DNA from: Bhargavaea ginsengi
GTDB lineage: Bacteria; Bacillota; Bacilli; Bacillales_A; Planococcaceae
Length of the DNA stretch: 64,000 bases
Direction: 5' to 3'
Assembly (NCBI RefSeq): GCF_900109165.1
Contig: NZ_FNZF01000002.1
Coordinates: 1 to 64,000 of the forward strand
Shown here piece by piece: positions 16,007 to 23,929 of the stretch; position 1 is the stretch's first letter; the number at the start of each line of letters is the position of its first letter. The position numbers and the translations under genes were made by a program. The notes beneath the pieces are model-generated. The model made no database searches. It was not told the origin of the DNA and worked only from the letters and a program-made list of their open reading frames with translations.

Positions 16007-16187
16007 TTTATTTCCTTTTGGCAGATATAAATAATAAGCAATCATGATTAATCATTAATATTCTGCACAACCATTCGCAGAAAATTAAACGCTTAAAGAC
16101 CGTGTCAAAGATAAGGATTCAATATACCAATATAGCTTTATTCATGACTGTAGAGAGTGAATCTGCACGAGTAGTGATAAAGCCACA

Positions 16188-16216
16188 TTGACAGTTTCGA
16201 TTTAGTTACATATATT
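16188..16216 (+). promoter_or_regulatory. Strong sigma-A promoter of the SSS/acyl-CoA ligase operon
   Basis: TTGACA, 17 bases, TATATT: a perfect -35, ideal spacing and a 5-of-6 -10. The rest of the gap between the MITE and the first gene shows nothing else but the cre site and a CGACGG-TTT-CCGTCG hairpin at 16261-16275. Confidence 0.78.
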
Positions 16217-16232
16217 TTATTCATTCAGATAA

Positions 16233-16247
16233 TTGAAAACGCTTTCT
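16233..16247 (+). promoter_or_regulatory. CcpA cre site
   Basis: TTGAAAACGCTTTCT fits the extended cre consensus WTGNAANCGNWNNCW at all fixed positions. It lies about 10 bases after the expected transcription start, a repressing position. Confidence 0.72.
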
Positions 16248-16301
16248 TTTTTGGCTTCAACGACGGTTTCCGTCGATTCAAAATAAAGGGAGGTTGTTTG
16301 C

Positions 16302-16715
16302 TTGTACGTTTCCGACCGCATCATGTATTTATTTTCCGGACTTATTGTTCTGTCGTTGGTCGGCATGTTCCTGCAGTCATGGAGGCTCATCCTGTATCCG
16401 TACCTGGTCGTGATCGGGGTTGCCATCACTATCGGGATCTGGAAGGCGGTCAGGAATAGGCCGGCTTTGCTGTGGGTTCCGATCTCAGTCGCCGGGGGAT
16501 ACATCGTTTTGTTCGTCACGCTCGACCTGATCACTCGTAACGATCCGGCCGGCGGAAGTACCTATGTGCTGGGAATGACCCCTGGTCTCGCCCTCTACCT
16601 GCTCGGCATTCTCCCGTTGGCGGTGATCGCTTCTCTGATTTATGCCCTGATTTTTGATCCGGGTGACATCGAAGAGATGGAGAATGAGTTCAAAACCGGG
16701 GAGGCTGCCAAATGA
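16302..16715 (+). CDS. Small four-helix membrane protein, partner of the SSS symporter
   Basis: 137 aa with four predicted membrane helices and a short acidic C-terminal tail (DPGDIEEMENEFKTGE). The start is TTG 16302 with AAAGGGAGG eight bases upstream. Its stop overlaps the symporter start (ATGA), which implies translational coupling. Small membrane proteins encoded just before sodium:solute symporters are a known pattern, though this one is not recognised as a named family. It probably assists or regulates the transporter; that is inference. Confidence 0.75.
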   Translation: MYVSDRIMYLFSGLIVLSLVGMFLQSWRLILYPYLVVIGVAITIGIWKAVRNRPALLWVPISVAGGYIVLFVTLDLITRNDPAGGSTYVLGMTPGLALYLLGILPLAVIASLIYALIFDPGDIEEMENEFKTGEAAK

Positions 16716-18181
16716 ACGTAACCATCGTCAGTATTGTCGGATTCTATCTGCTGGTTTGTATCCTGATAGGCGTCTGGGCCACCCGACGAACAAAATCTGC
16801 GAGTGACTTTCTGGTTGCAGGCAGAAGTCTTGGAATGTTTGTCATGGCTATTGCGGCGTTTACTTCCATCCAGAGCGGATTTGGACTGTTGGGAGGTGCG
16901 GGGCAGACCTTTACCGGCGGTATGGGGTTTGCTGCGGGTGTTCTGATCGCAGCGCCATTAGGTTTCGCCCTGACCTGGTTCCTGGTCGGGAAACGGATCT
17001 GGGCAATGGGTGAGATGGGGGATGTCTTTACCCTTGGAGATGTTGTGGAAAAGCGCTATAACAGCCGGGCGGTTCGTGGCTGGCTTGGGTTTGCGATTAC
17101 GCTCGGTGTTATCGGCTATCTGGGCACGCAGGTTCAGGCGATGGGTGTCATCATGCACTCGATATTCGGTGTGTCACCGGCTGTAGGGGCACTGATCGGC
17201 CTGGGAATCCTGGCATTCTACTCGGTCGGGGGCGGTATCATCGCTTCTGTTTACACAGATTTGTTCCAGGGAGTCATAATGATCATCGTCTCGATCGTGA
17301 TCTTCTTCTTCGCATTAAACGTCGGCGGCGGCATGCAGAACATCACGGAAACGCTTCAATCCTCGGATCCGCTGCTCGCATCTCCCTTCGGCAATTTCTC
17401 TCTGATCACGATCGCCTGCTGGTTCCTCCTGTTCAGTCTCGGAGCGGCAGGACAGCCTCATTTCATCAATAAATTCCTGATGATCAAAAGTGCCAAGGAA
17501 CTGCGCTGGGGCGCATTCACTGCCGGTCTGGCTTATGCGATTACGGTGCTTCTTGTTGTCAGTATCGGACTGACCGCCCGCTCCCTGCAAATCCAGGGCC
17601 GGTTCCCGGAGGTTGCGTCAGCGGATGATTCACTGGTCGTGTTCGTTACGACATTTACGCCTTCCATCATCGGGGGGCTTGTCCTTGCCGGTCTGCTGGC
17701 TGCCATCATGTCAACAGGTTCCGGTTTTGTCACCCTTGGTGCGGCAAGCCTGGTGCGGGACATCCCGCGCGCATTCGGCAAGGAGATCAAGAATGAGTTG
17801 CTCTGGAACCGGGTTGTCGTATTTGTCCTCCTCGTGGTCTCGACTCTATTCTCATTCTATATGGATACGCTTGTGGCGCTTCTGGGTGTCTTTGGGTGGG
17901 GCACATTTGCAGCCGCCGTATTCCCGGCAGTGGTGCTCGGTCTGGTTTGGAAACGGGCCACAAAGCAGGGGGCCATCACCAGCATCATCCTTGGGGTATC
18001 ACTGAACTTCGCCTTTGAAATCCTTAACAAGTATGGCATCACCCTTCTCCCTGAAGGCGTGGTCGTCGGAGCCATTTCACTCGTCATCTCGATTCTCGGC
18101 TTTGTCGTCGTCTCGCTGATGACTCAGCCTCAGGAATCAGCAGAAATGGAACAGCCTCCACTCAAGGCAATGGAAGGCTGA
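16712..18181 (+). CDS. Sodium:solute symporter (SSS family)
   Basis: 489 aa with about 13 membrane helices in the LeuT-like SSS layout. The N-terminal GVWATRRTKSASDFLVAGRSLG, the TLGDVVEKRY loop and YSVGGGIIASVYTDLFQG segments are typical of the family. It couples Na+ entry to uptake of a solute. Downstream acyl-CoA ligase and MaoC hydratase genes suggest that the solute is a carboxylic acid that is then made into a CoA thioester. It is the second gene of the cre-controlled operon. Confidence 0.9.
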   Translation: MNVTIVSIVGFYLLVCILIGVWATRRTKSASDFLVAGRSLGMFVMAIAAFTSIQSGFGLLGGAGQTFTGGMGFAAGVLIAAPLGFALTWFLVGKRIWAMGEMGDVFTLGDVVEKRYNSRAVRGWLGFAITLGVIGYLGTQVQAMGVIMHSIFGVSPAVGALIGLGILAFYSVGGGIIASVYTDLFQGVIMIIVSIVIFFFALNVGGGMQNITETLQSSDPLLASPFGNFSLITIACWFLLFSLGAAGQPHFINKFLMIKSAKELRWGAFTAGLAYAITVLLVVSIGLTARSLQIQGRFPEVASADDSLVVFVTTFTPSIIGGLVLAGLLAAIMSTGSGFVTLGAASLVRDIPRAFGKEIKNELLWNRVVVFVLLVVSTLFSFYMDTLVALLGVFGWGTFAAAVFPAVVLGLVWKRATKQGAITSIILGVSLNFAFEILNKYGITLLPEGVVVGAISLVISILGFVVVSLMTQPQESAEMEQPPLKAMEG

Positions 18182-18207
18182 ACATCAACTGACAGGAGGG
18201 GACGCAC

Positions 18208-19776
18208 ATGGACGTCGGATATTTGCTGGACAGGGTGGAGCCCCGTCTGCAGACTTTGCACCCGGACAAGGAAGCACTGGCCCTGGAAACAGGGGAGACC
18301 TGGACATACGGAAAACTGAATGAGATGACCAACCGATACGCCAATGTTCTTTCGGGGATAGGAGTCAGAAAGGGCGACCGCGTCGGGATGCTGCTGTTTA
18401 ACTCTCTGGAATACTTCGCCCTGTATTTTGCGATTGCCAAAATCGGCGGCATCGCAGTGAGGATGAATTTTAGGTTGGAATCGGAGGAACTGGAGTACAT
18501 TTTGAATGATTCCGGCACGAAGGTGCTCTGCTTTGACTCGTCGCTTTCAGAGCGTTTGGAGCCTGTCAGGGATCGCATACCCGTCGAATCTTTCATTTGC
18601 TATGACGCCGATGGGGAAGCACCGGCGTGGGCGGATAGCTGGGATAAGCTTTTAAAGGGAGATAGGGAACTGGCAGTGCGCCCGACGCTCGAAGAAACGG
18701 ACCCGGTCATGCTGATGTATACATCCGGTACGACAGGGCGACCGAAAGGAGCACTCTGGACACATCGGAACACGATCTGGTTCGCAACGTTGCAATCCCT
18801 GAAATGGAACTTTGACGGAGATACTGTCGGCATGACCACCGGCCCGCTTTATCATGTGGGGGCGATGGAGGATGTGGCGCTTGCTGTTCTGTTGTCAGGG
18901 GGGACGGTTGTGATTTCCAAGAGCGGAAACTTTGAAATCAGGCGGACGCTGGAGGTGATCGAAGAAAAGGAAGTGACGGATGTCTTCCTGTTCCCGTTCA
19001 TGATTTATGAGATGCTGAAGCTGAATGAAATCGAAGCTTTTGGATTGACGTCGTTGAGGACGATTTATTCGGGAGGCGACCCAATCATTTCCTGGGCAAT
19101 TGACCGTTTGAATGAACTGTTTCCGCATATCGGCCTTGTCCAGGTGTATGGTTTGACCGAAGGAACGCCGATCGCCGTTTCACTGGACCCGGCAGATTCA
19201 AAAACAAAGGGATACACAGCCGGCAAGCCGATGCCGTTCACAGAAGTGAAAGTAGTCGGGGAGCAGGGTGAAGCGCTGCCTGCAGGAGAGATCGGTGAAA
19301 TCTGCACGAAGGGTCCGGCGGTCGTCTCGGAATACTGGAACAAGCCGGAAGCCACTGCCAAGACATTCGTTGATGGCTGGTGCCATACAGGGGACCTTGG
19401 TGTTCTGGATGCAGAGGGTTTTCTGACCATCTCGGGACGCAAAAAAGATATGATCCGTAGCGGTGGAGAAAACATCTATCCTGTGGAAGTCGAAGATGTG
19501 CTGATCCGGCATGAGGCCGTCCAGGATGTGGCTGTCGTCGGAATACCGGATCCGAAATACATCGAGACGGTGTGCGCGGTCATTGTGACGAAGCCCGGAT
19601 GGTCCGTTACGGAACAGGAACTCCTTGAATTTACCGATGGCAAATTGGCGCGATATAAAAAGCCGCGCTCATTTGTCTTCCTGGACGAACTGCCGAGAAC
19701 AGCATCCGGCAAGGTCCAAAAATTCCGTCTGAGGGAAGAGTTCAAGCATCTGCGCGAACCGCAAGTAAAATTCTGA
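18208..19776 (+). CDS. AMP-forming acyl-CoA synthetase/ligase
   Basis: 522 aa. It belongs to the ANL superfamily: P-loop-like YTSGTTGRPKG (about 171-181), YGLTEG (about 314-319), TGDLG hinge-side Asp (about 393) and the catalytic lysine block TASGKVQKFRLRE near the end. It activates a carboxylic acid with ATP to an acyl-adenylate and then to acyl-CoA. The sequence does not fix chain length or aromatic versus aliphatic substrate. GGAGGGG precedes the ATG. It is cotranscribed with the symporter (26-base gap) and MaoC (14-base gap). Confidence 0.92.
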   Translation: MDVGYLLDRVEPRLQTLHPDKEALALETGETWTYGKLNEMTNRYANVLSGIGVRKGDRVGMLLFNSLEYFALYFAIAKIGGIAVRMNFRLESEELEYILNDSGTKVLCFDSSLSERLEPVRDRIPVESFICYDADGEAPAWADSWDKLLKGDRELAVRPTLEETDPVMLMYTSGTTGRPKGALWTHRNTIWFATLQSLKWNFDGDTVGMTTGPLYHVGAMEDVALAVLLSGGTVVISKSGNFEIRRTLEVIEEKEVTDVFLFPFMIYEMLKLNEIEAFGLTSLRTIYSGGDPIISWAIDRLNELFPHIGLVQVYGLTEGTPIAVSLDPADSKTKGYTAGKPMPFTEVKVVGEQGEALPAGEIGEICTKGPAVVSEYWNKPEATAKTFVDGWCHTGDLGVLDAEGFLTISGRKKDMIRSGGENIYPVEVEDVLIRHEAVQDVAVVGIPDPKYIETVCAVIVTKPGWSVTEQELLEFTDGKLARYKKPRSFVFLDELPRTASGKVQKFRLREEFKHLREPQVKF

Positions 19777-19790
19777 ATGGGGGAAAAGAC

Positions 19791-20240
19791 ATGTTTAATA
19801 AATACTACGGGGAAGTGCCAGTCGGAGAAGAGTGGGAATCCGGCGGACGCACGATCACTGAAGCGGATATTGTGAATTTTGCCGGGGTGAGCGGTGATTT
19901 CTATCCGCTCCACATCGACCGGGAATATGCGAAGAATACACCGTTCGGCGAGCCGATCGCGCATGGAATGCTGGTGCTGTCGGTTGCGACCGGTCTGATG
20001 AATTTCACGCCTGGTATTATTGCTGCCTTCTATGGGATGGACAAAATCCGATTTGTCCGTCCGACCCTGATCGGAGATACCATCAGAGTCAGAATGAAAG
20101 TGGCCGATAAACAGGAGCGGAAAAACGGAACCGGGGTCATCGCCTACGAGACGGAAATCGTCAATCAGCGAGGTGAAGCGGTAATTGCGGGGACGCTCAG
20201 GCTGCTGCTCAACGAGGCGCACGTAGGTGCGGAAGTGTGA
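19791..20240 (+). CDS. MaoC-like (R)-hydratase / hot-dog-fold dehydratase
   Basis: 149 aa, a single hot-dog domain. The hydratase motif is GDFYPLHIDREYAKNTPFGEPIAHGML: the D-x4-H pair (about D36 and H41) is the expected catalytic dyad, followed by the conserved AHG. The family adds water to 2-enoyl-CoA. As last gene of the operon it probably acts on the CoA thioester made by the ligase upstream. A terminator follows. Confidence 0.9.
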   Translation: MFNKYYGEVPVGEEWESGGRTITEADIVNFAGVSGDFYPLHIDREYAKNTPFGEPIAHGMLVLSVATGLMNFTPGIIAAFYGMDKIRFVRPTLIGDTIRVRMKVADKQERKNGTGVIAYETEIVNQRGEAVIAGTLRLLLNEAHVGAEV

Positions 20241-20249
20241 ATGGATTAG

Positions 20250-20275
20250 GGCCATCCTGACAGATGGCCATTTTT
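20250..20275 (+). terminator. Rho-independent terminator of the SSS/acyl-CoA operon
   Basis: A 7-bp stem GGCCATC / GATGGCC with a 6-nt loop is followed by ATTTTTA. Confidence 0.85.
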
Positions 20276-20387
20276 AATTGTTTGGGTCTGCATGTTCAAA
20301 GTGATTGTGTGATTCAAAGGAATTCCCGTTTTATCGGTTTTCCTCTTGGTTTAATGGGAATAGTGTATGAAACGGGAGGGGATGTGG

Positions 20388-20723
20388 TTGGAAACCTTGA
20401 AAACCATCGATGAATTTGTCGGGGCGGCGATGGGATTCGATGCGGAGGCGCATCCGGGAAACCTGTTCGTAAGCCAGTCATCGGAAAACGGATTTGAAGC
20501 TGAAGAAATTGTTGTGGGCGATGAAGATTCAGTCCGGAAGCAAGTCACACAGGTTTTCGAAGTCCTTCTCGAAACGGAGCGGGGATCCTACTATTTTCAT
20601 TACACGTTCAGCGACCCGGCGGAAATCGAGGAAATCATAGCTAAGCTGCAGCCGGTCTATGAACGGTTCCCAAAGCTTGTGCTGCCAAGCGAGGAGATGG
20701 CCGAAAAAGTCGCGGTCGCATAG
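20388..20723 (+). CDS. Conserved-looking small cytoplasmic protein, unknown function
   Basis: 111 aa from TTG 20388, acidic, with a mixed helix/sheet pattern (VFEVLLETERGSYYFHYTFSDPAEIEEIIAKLQPVYERF). No family recognised and no membrane or metal motif. The TTG is preferred over ATG 20367 because the GGGAGGGG ribosome-binding site ends eight bases upstream of it and lies inside the longer frame. It is a single gene with its own terminator. Confidence 0.7.
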   Translation: METLKTIDEFVGAAMGFDAEAHPGNLFVSQSSENGFEAEEIVVGDEDSVRKQVTQVFEVLLETERGSYYFHYTFSDPAEIEEIIAKLQPVYERFPKLVLPSEEMAEKVAVA

Positions 20724-20733
20724 TAACGAATTG

Positions 20734-20762
20734 ACCGGCACCAAAAAGGTGGCCGGTTTTTT
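20734..20762 (+). terminator. Rho-independent terminator
   Basis: A stem ACCGGC-ACC / GGT-GGCCGGT around five A is followed by six T. Confidence 0.85.
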
Positions 20763-20927
20763 GTATTAAGGACTACTTTCAATAGTATTTGCAAAAATTT
20801 GCAGAGCAGAGCGATATGTGTGCAAAACAGCTCAAAATAATGGAGCGGCAGCTATATTCACAGCAAAACCGATTAAGTTCCTGCATGGATGACTGGACAA
20901 AAAATTATTTTAGCCAAAAGTATTTAA

Positions 20928-20950
20928 ATCTGTCTGAAAATATGTATAAT
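20928..20950 (+). promoter_or_regulatory. Promoter -10 box with overlapping CodY-like half-palindrome
   Basis: A consensus TATAAT lies at 20945-20950; the -35 is poor. The 15 bases at 20928-20942 match the CodY box AATTTTCWGAAAATT at 11 positions, with the right half (CTGAAAAT) perfect. CodY control of branched-chain aminotransferase genes is well known in Bacillales, so the site is plausible though imperfect. Confidence 0.45.
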
Positions 20951-21018
20951 ATAGTCATTATTCTTTTTTCATGAGTATACGATATATCGCGTACCTTGAA
21001 TATCAAGGAGGAAGATGT

Positions 21019-22116
21019 ATGATGGGGAACATGCAGATCAGCATCAATGAGTGCCAAGAACGGAAAACGAAGCCATCCACGGACGGCATCGCATTCGGGC
21101 GCAACTTCACAGACCATATGTTCATTGCGGATTATACGGAAGGGATTGGCTGGCACGATCACCGCATCGTTCCTTATGAGCCGATTACACTGGATCCGTC
21201 CGCGATCATCTTCCATTATGGGCAGACCGTATTCGAAGGGCTCAAGGCTTACCGGGCGAAAGACGGTGCAATCCGCCTTTTCCGTCCAGAGGAAAATTTC
21301 CGCCGGATGAACGAATCCTGCGATCGTCTCTGCATGCCTCAGATCAATGAAGCAGATGCTTTGGAAGCGCTCAGGACACTGATCAAGGTCGACAGGGAAT
21401 GGGTACCGGAAGCAGAAGGGACTTCCCTCTATATCCGTCCCTACATGATTGCGACAGAACCGCATCTTGGTGTCGCGCCTTCACTTATGTACAAGTTCAT
21501 CATCATCCTGTCTCCGGTCGGCATGTACTACAAGGAAGGGATCGCCCCGGTCAAGATTCTTGTAGAGAACGAGTATGTCCGTGCGGTGGCAGGGGGCACA
21601 GGTGCTGCGAAAACTGCGGGCAACTATGCCGCTTCACTGAAAGCACAGGCAGTGGCAGAAAAGATGGGTTATTCCCAGGTTCTCTGGCTCGACGGCGTCG
21701 AGAAGAAATATGTTGAAGAAGTCGGCAGCATGAACGTCTTCTTCAAGATCGATGGAGAGGTCGTCACGCCTGCACTCAATGGCAGTATCCTCGGAGGCAT
21801 CACGCGCAAATCAATCATCGAGATGCTGAAATCGTGGGGTGTCTCGGTGACCGAGCGTCGCATCACCATGGAAGAGATTAAAACCGCCCAGCAGGAAGGA
21901 CGTCTCGATGAGGCATTCGGCACCGGAACGGCGGCTGTCATCTCACCAATCGGTGAATTCAGCTGGAAGGGCGATTCTTTCACCATCCATGGTGGTAAGG
22001 CAGGCGAACTGTCGACAAAGCTCTACGAAGAACTCACAGACCTGCAGACCGGCGTGAAAGAAGACACGTTCGGATGGGTAACAGAAATCCGTGAAGAAGC
22101 GGTTGTCAGGAATTAA
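21019..22116 (+). CDS. ilvE: Branched-chain amino acid aminotransferase
   Basis: 365 aa, a class IV PLP-dependent aminotransferase that interconverts leucine, isoleucine and valine with their 2-keto acids. The PLP lysine is in GGTGAAKTAGNYAAS (about K198). FEGLKAYR, SLYIRPYM and EAFGTGTAAVISPIGE are conserved BCAT blocks. ATG 21019 (followed by a second ATG) is chosen because AAGGAGGA stands six to eight bases upstream; the frame opens at 20971. Single-gene unit with a strong terminator. The paralogue question (IlvE/YbgE versus IlvK/YwaA) cannot be settled here. Confidence 0.95.
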   Translation: MMGNMQISINECQERKTKPSTDGIAFGRNFTDHMFIADYTEGIGWHDHRIVPYEPITLDPSAIIFHYGQTVFEGLKAYRAKDGAIRLFRPEENFRRMNESCDRLCMPQINEADALEALRTLIKVDREWVPEAEGTSLYIRPYMIATEPHLGVAPSLMYKFIIILSPVGMYYKEGIAPVKILVENEYVRAVAGGTGAAKTAGNYAASLKAQAVAEKMGYSQVLWLDGVEKKYVEEVGSMNVFFKIDGEVVTPALNGSILGGITRKSIIEMLKSWGVSVTERRITMEEIKTAQQEGRLDEAFGTGTAAVISPIGEFSWKGDSFTIHGGKAGELSTKLYEELTDLQTGVKEDTFGWVTEIREEAVVRN

Positions 22117-22122
22117 TCATTT

Positions 22123-22151
22123 AAAAAGCTCCCCTGGTGGGAGCTTTTTCT
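22123..22151 (+). terminator. Rho-independent terminator of ilvE
   Basis: An 11-bp perfect stem AAAAAGCTCCC / GGGAGCTTTTT with loop CTGGT. The next 95 bases to the convergent gene show nothing. Confidence 0.92.
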
Positions 22152-22245
22152 ATTGCCTATTTGCTTGGGATGGTGAAGGTCAAAGAGGTAAACATTCAGG
22201 GGGGGGCTTGGAAATTGGCCTACATGAAGGTGGTCTGATGTGGAC

Positions 22246-22704
22246 CTAACCGGCAGTGTTTTGACTTAAAATTGGCAAGTAAATTTCAACTTCTTCACCG
22301 GTGTCTGCAGGAATATAGACTTCAACAATATATTCTTCACGGTTGATATGAAAACCGCTTTCCATGGTCTGTTTCAGCAAAGCGGCATGAAGACCCTGTA
22401 AGTCTTCCATGGTTCCTCTTGCTGTTGCGTAATGTCCCAGCACTTCCATATAGGTCATTCCAAGCGGAACTTTATCTAAAGGTACATCGACCAATAAGCC
22501 TACATAAAATTCACCTTCGAGATGGTCGTGGCTTTTCTTGGGTTCGAATACTGCGATTTCTTTTCCGGCAACAGATTCAATTCCGCCTGATCGCACAATG
22601 ACTTCCTGAGCTGCTTTCGGAACGAGTGTTCCAAATTCTTCAAAAGCTCCTGTACCTTTTACCCCAACTAACCTAAACTGCTTGTTTACTGTTTTAAGTT
22701 TCAT
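22246..22704 (-). CDS. GyrI-like / AraC effector-binding domain protein
   Basis: 152 aa, stand-alone small-molecule-binding domain of the SOUL/GyrI type: FRLVGVKGTGAFEEF start, a middle GEFYVGLLVDVP strand pair and YMEVLGHYATARG, ending VEVYIPADTGEEVEIYLPI. Such proteins bind amphipathic molecules; the ligand here is unknown. The ATG has AGGAGG seven bases upstream on the minus strand. It is divergent from the small basic protein gene. Confidence 0.8.
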   Translation of the reverse strand: MKLKTVNKQFRLVGVKGTGAFEEFGTLVPKAAQEVIVRSGGIESVAGKEIAVFEPKKSHDHLEGEFYVGLLVDVPLDKVPLGMTYMEVLGHYATARGTMEDLQGLHAALLKQTMESGFHINREEYIVEVYIPADTGEEVEIYLPILSQNTAG

Positions 22705-22820
22705 CTGACACCTCCTAAGTCGCTGTGTAACAAATTCTAGAAAACAGGTTACTATTCCTACCTAATTCGGTGAATGATTTTGTATACTGATGATGTAAGG
22801 ATAAGAAGGAGATGATGGTA

Positions 22821-23024
22821 ATGGCAAATTCAAAAGCAAAGAAACTTCGCCTTAAGATCGAACGGGAGGACCGCATGAATCCAGAACAAAAACGGTTCCG
22901 TAATGTCGGTCTGACAACAAGAGTTAAAAGAGACAAAACCAAATATACGAGAAAAGGTCGTTCCGCCAGTGACTTCAAGAGTCAACGTGGAGACGGCCTT
23001 TTTTATTTGCCTGAGCATATTTGA
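22821..23024 (+). CDS. Small basic protein (YqkK-like)
   Basis: 67 aa, very rich in Lys and Arg (SKAKKLRLKIEREDRMNPEQKR), no hydrophobic core. It resembles the short YqkK-type proteins of Bacillus from memory; function unknown, nucleic-acid binding possible from charge alone. ATG 22821 is chosen because AAGGAG ends eight bases upstream; ATGs at 22812 and 22815 overlap that site. Confidence 0.6.
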   Translation: MANSKAKKLRLKIEREDRMNPEQKRFRNVGLTTRVKRDKTKYTRKGRSASDFKSQRGDGLFYLPEHI

Positions 23025-23143
23025 CGAATCCATAAACAATCAGCGACTATAAGAAGCGGGATTGAGAGTGCAAAGTGATGAAACGGTTTCTCTATTGCCC
23101 AAAGAGGGGATAATGGTATCAGAGATCAAACGGAGGGGTCATC

Positions 23144-23878
23144 ATGAAAACTATAGAAAACAAAATGCTTGTCAAAGAAGACTTCAGTAACCGGGAAGAT
23201 CTTCCCGAGTGGCTGTTGCGTGAATATCAGACGTTCCACAATACTGTTACGGACAAGACGTTTCCCTGCTATTTCGGGATGGCTGCAGAACTCGGCGGTG
23301 AGTTGCGGTACGCCTATATCGAGAGGGAAGATTGGTCCAATCTCCCAAAGGCTCTGATGGAATTCCTGAAACTGTTCGAAAACCCTAAACACAAACGGTA
23401 TGGTTTCTTTGTATTTGTAGAACCGTTTGAGAAAGAAGGTGACCTGGAGGATTACCGGAAAGAGTTCTGGGATATTCTCCAGTACCTTCACGAACAGGAC
23501 CCGGTCGAATGGCCGGCGGATGCTCCGAAAGATCCGGACCATCACCTATGGGATTTCCGCTTTGGCGGTGAGCCGATATTTGTCTTCGGCAATGCTCCGG
23601 CTTATAAGCAGCGGAAGACCCGCGACCTTGGCAATGCAATGGTACTTGGATTCCAGCCACGTAAAATCTTCAAGGGACTGGAGGGAACGGAGCCTGGTGG
23701 CATCAATTCGCGGGATAAAGTCCGGGAACGCGTGGAGAAATGGGATAACTTGCCGAAGCATCCGGACATCAGCCACTTCGGTGACCCCACGCACAATGAA
23801 TGGAAACAATTTTTTATCGGGGACGATATTGTGCCGATCGAGGGCAAGTGTCCGTTTAAACATAAGGATATGAACTGA
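23144..23878 (+). CDS. YqcI/YcgG family protein
   Basis: 244 aa. It shows the YqcI/YcgG family pattern: FPCYFGMAAELGGELRYAYIE, a proline- and histidine-bearing PDHHLWDFRFGGEPIFVFGNAPAYKQR and LGFQPRKIFKG. Cytoplasmic; biochemical role not established (some members are linked to haem or stress). GGAGGGG precedes the ATG. It is convergent with the FtsH-type gene and shares its terminator. Confidence 0.85.
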   Translation: MKTIENKMLVKEDFSNREDLPEWLLREYQTFHNTVTDKTFPCYFGMAAELGGELRYAYIEREDWSNLPKALMEFLKLFENPKHKRYGFFVFVEPFEKEGDLEDYRKEFWDILQYLHEQDPVEWPADAPKDPDHHLWDFRFGGEPIFVFGNAPAYKQRKTRDLGNAMVLGFQPRKIFKGLEGTEPGGINSRDKVRERVEKWDNLPKHPDISHFGDPTHNEWKQFFIGDDIVPIEGKCPFKHKDMN

Positions 23879-23896
23879 CTAATACCAGACATGTAA

Positions 23897-23922
23897 AACG
23901 CCTCCCGATAATGGGAGGCGTT
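23897..23922. terminator. Bidirectional terminator
   Basis: A 10-bp perfect stem AACGCCTCCC / GGGAGGCGTT with loop GATAAT lies between convergent genes. Confidence 0.82.
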
Positions 23923-23929
23923 CATTGTA

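Noticed and set aside
15766-16041. Open frame inside MITE copy 1
   Set aside because: No ribosome-binding site, not conserved in copy 2, and composed of palindrome-derived sequence.
20789-20974. 61-codon frame before ilvE
   Set aside because: No ribosome-binding site and it overlaps the ilvE promoter with the CodY-like box.
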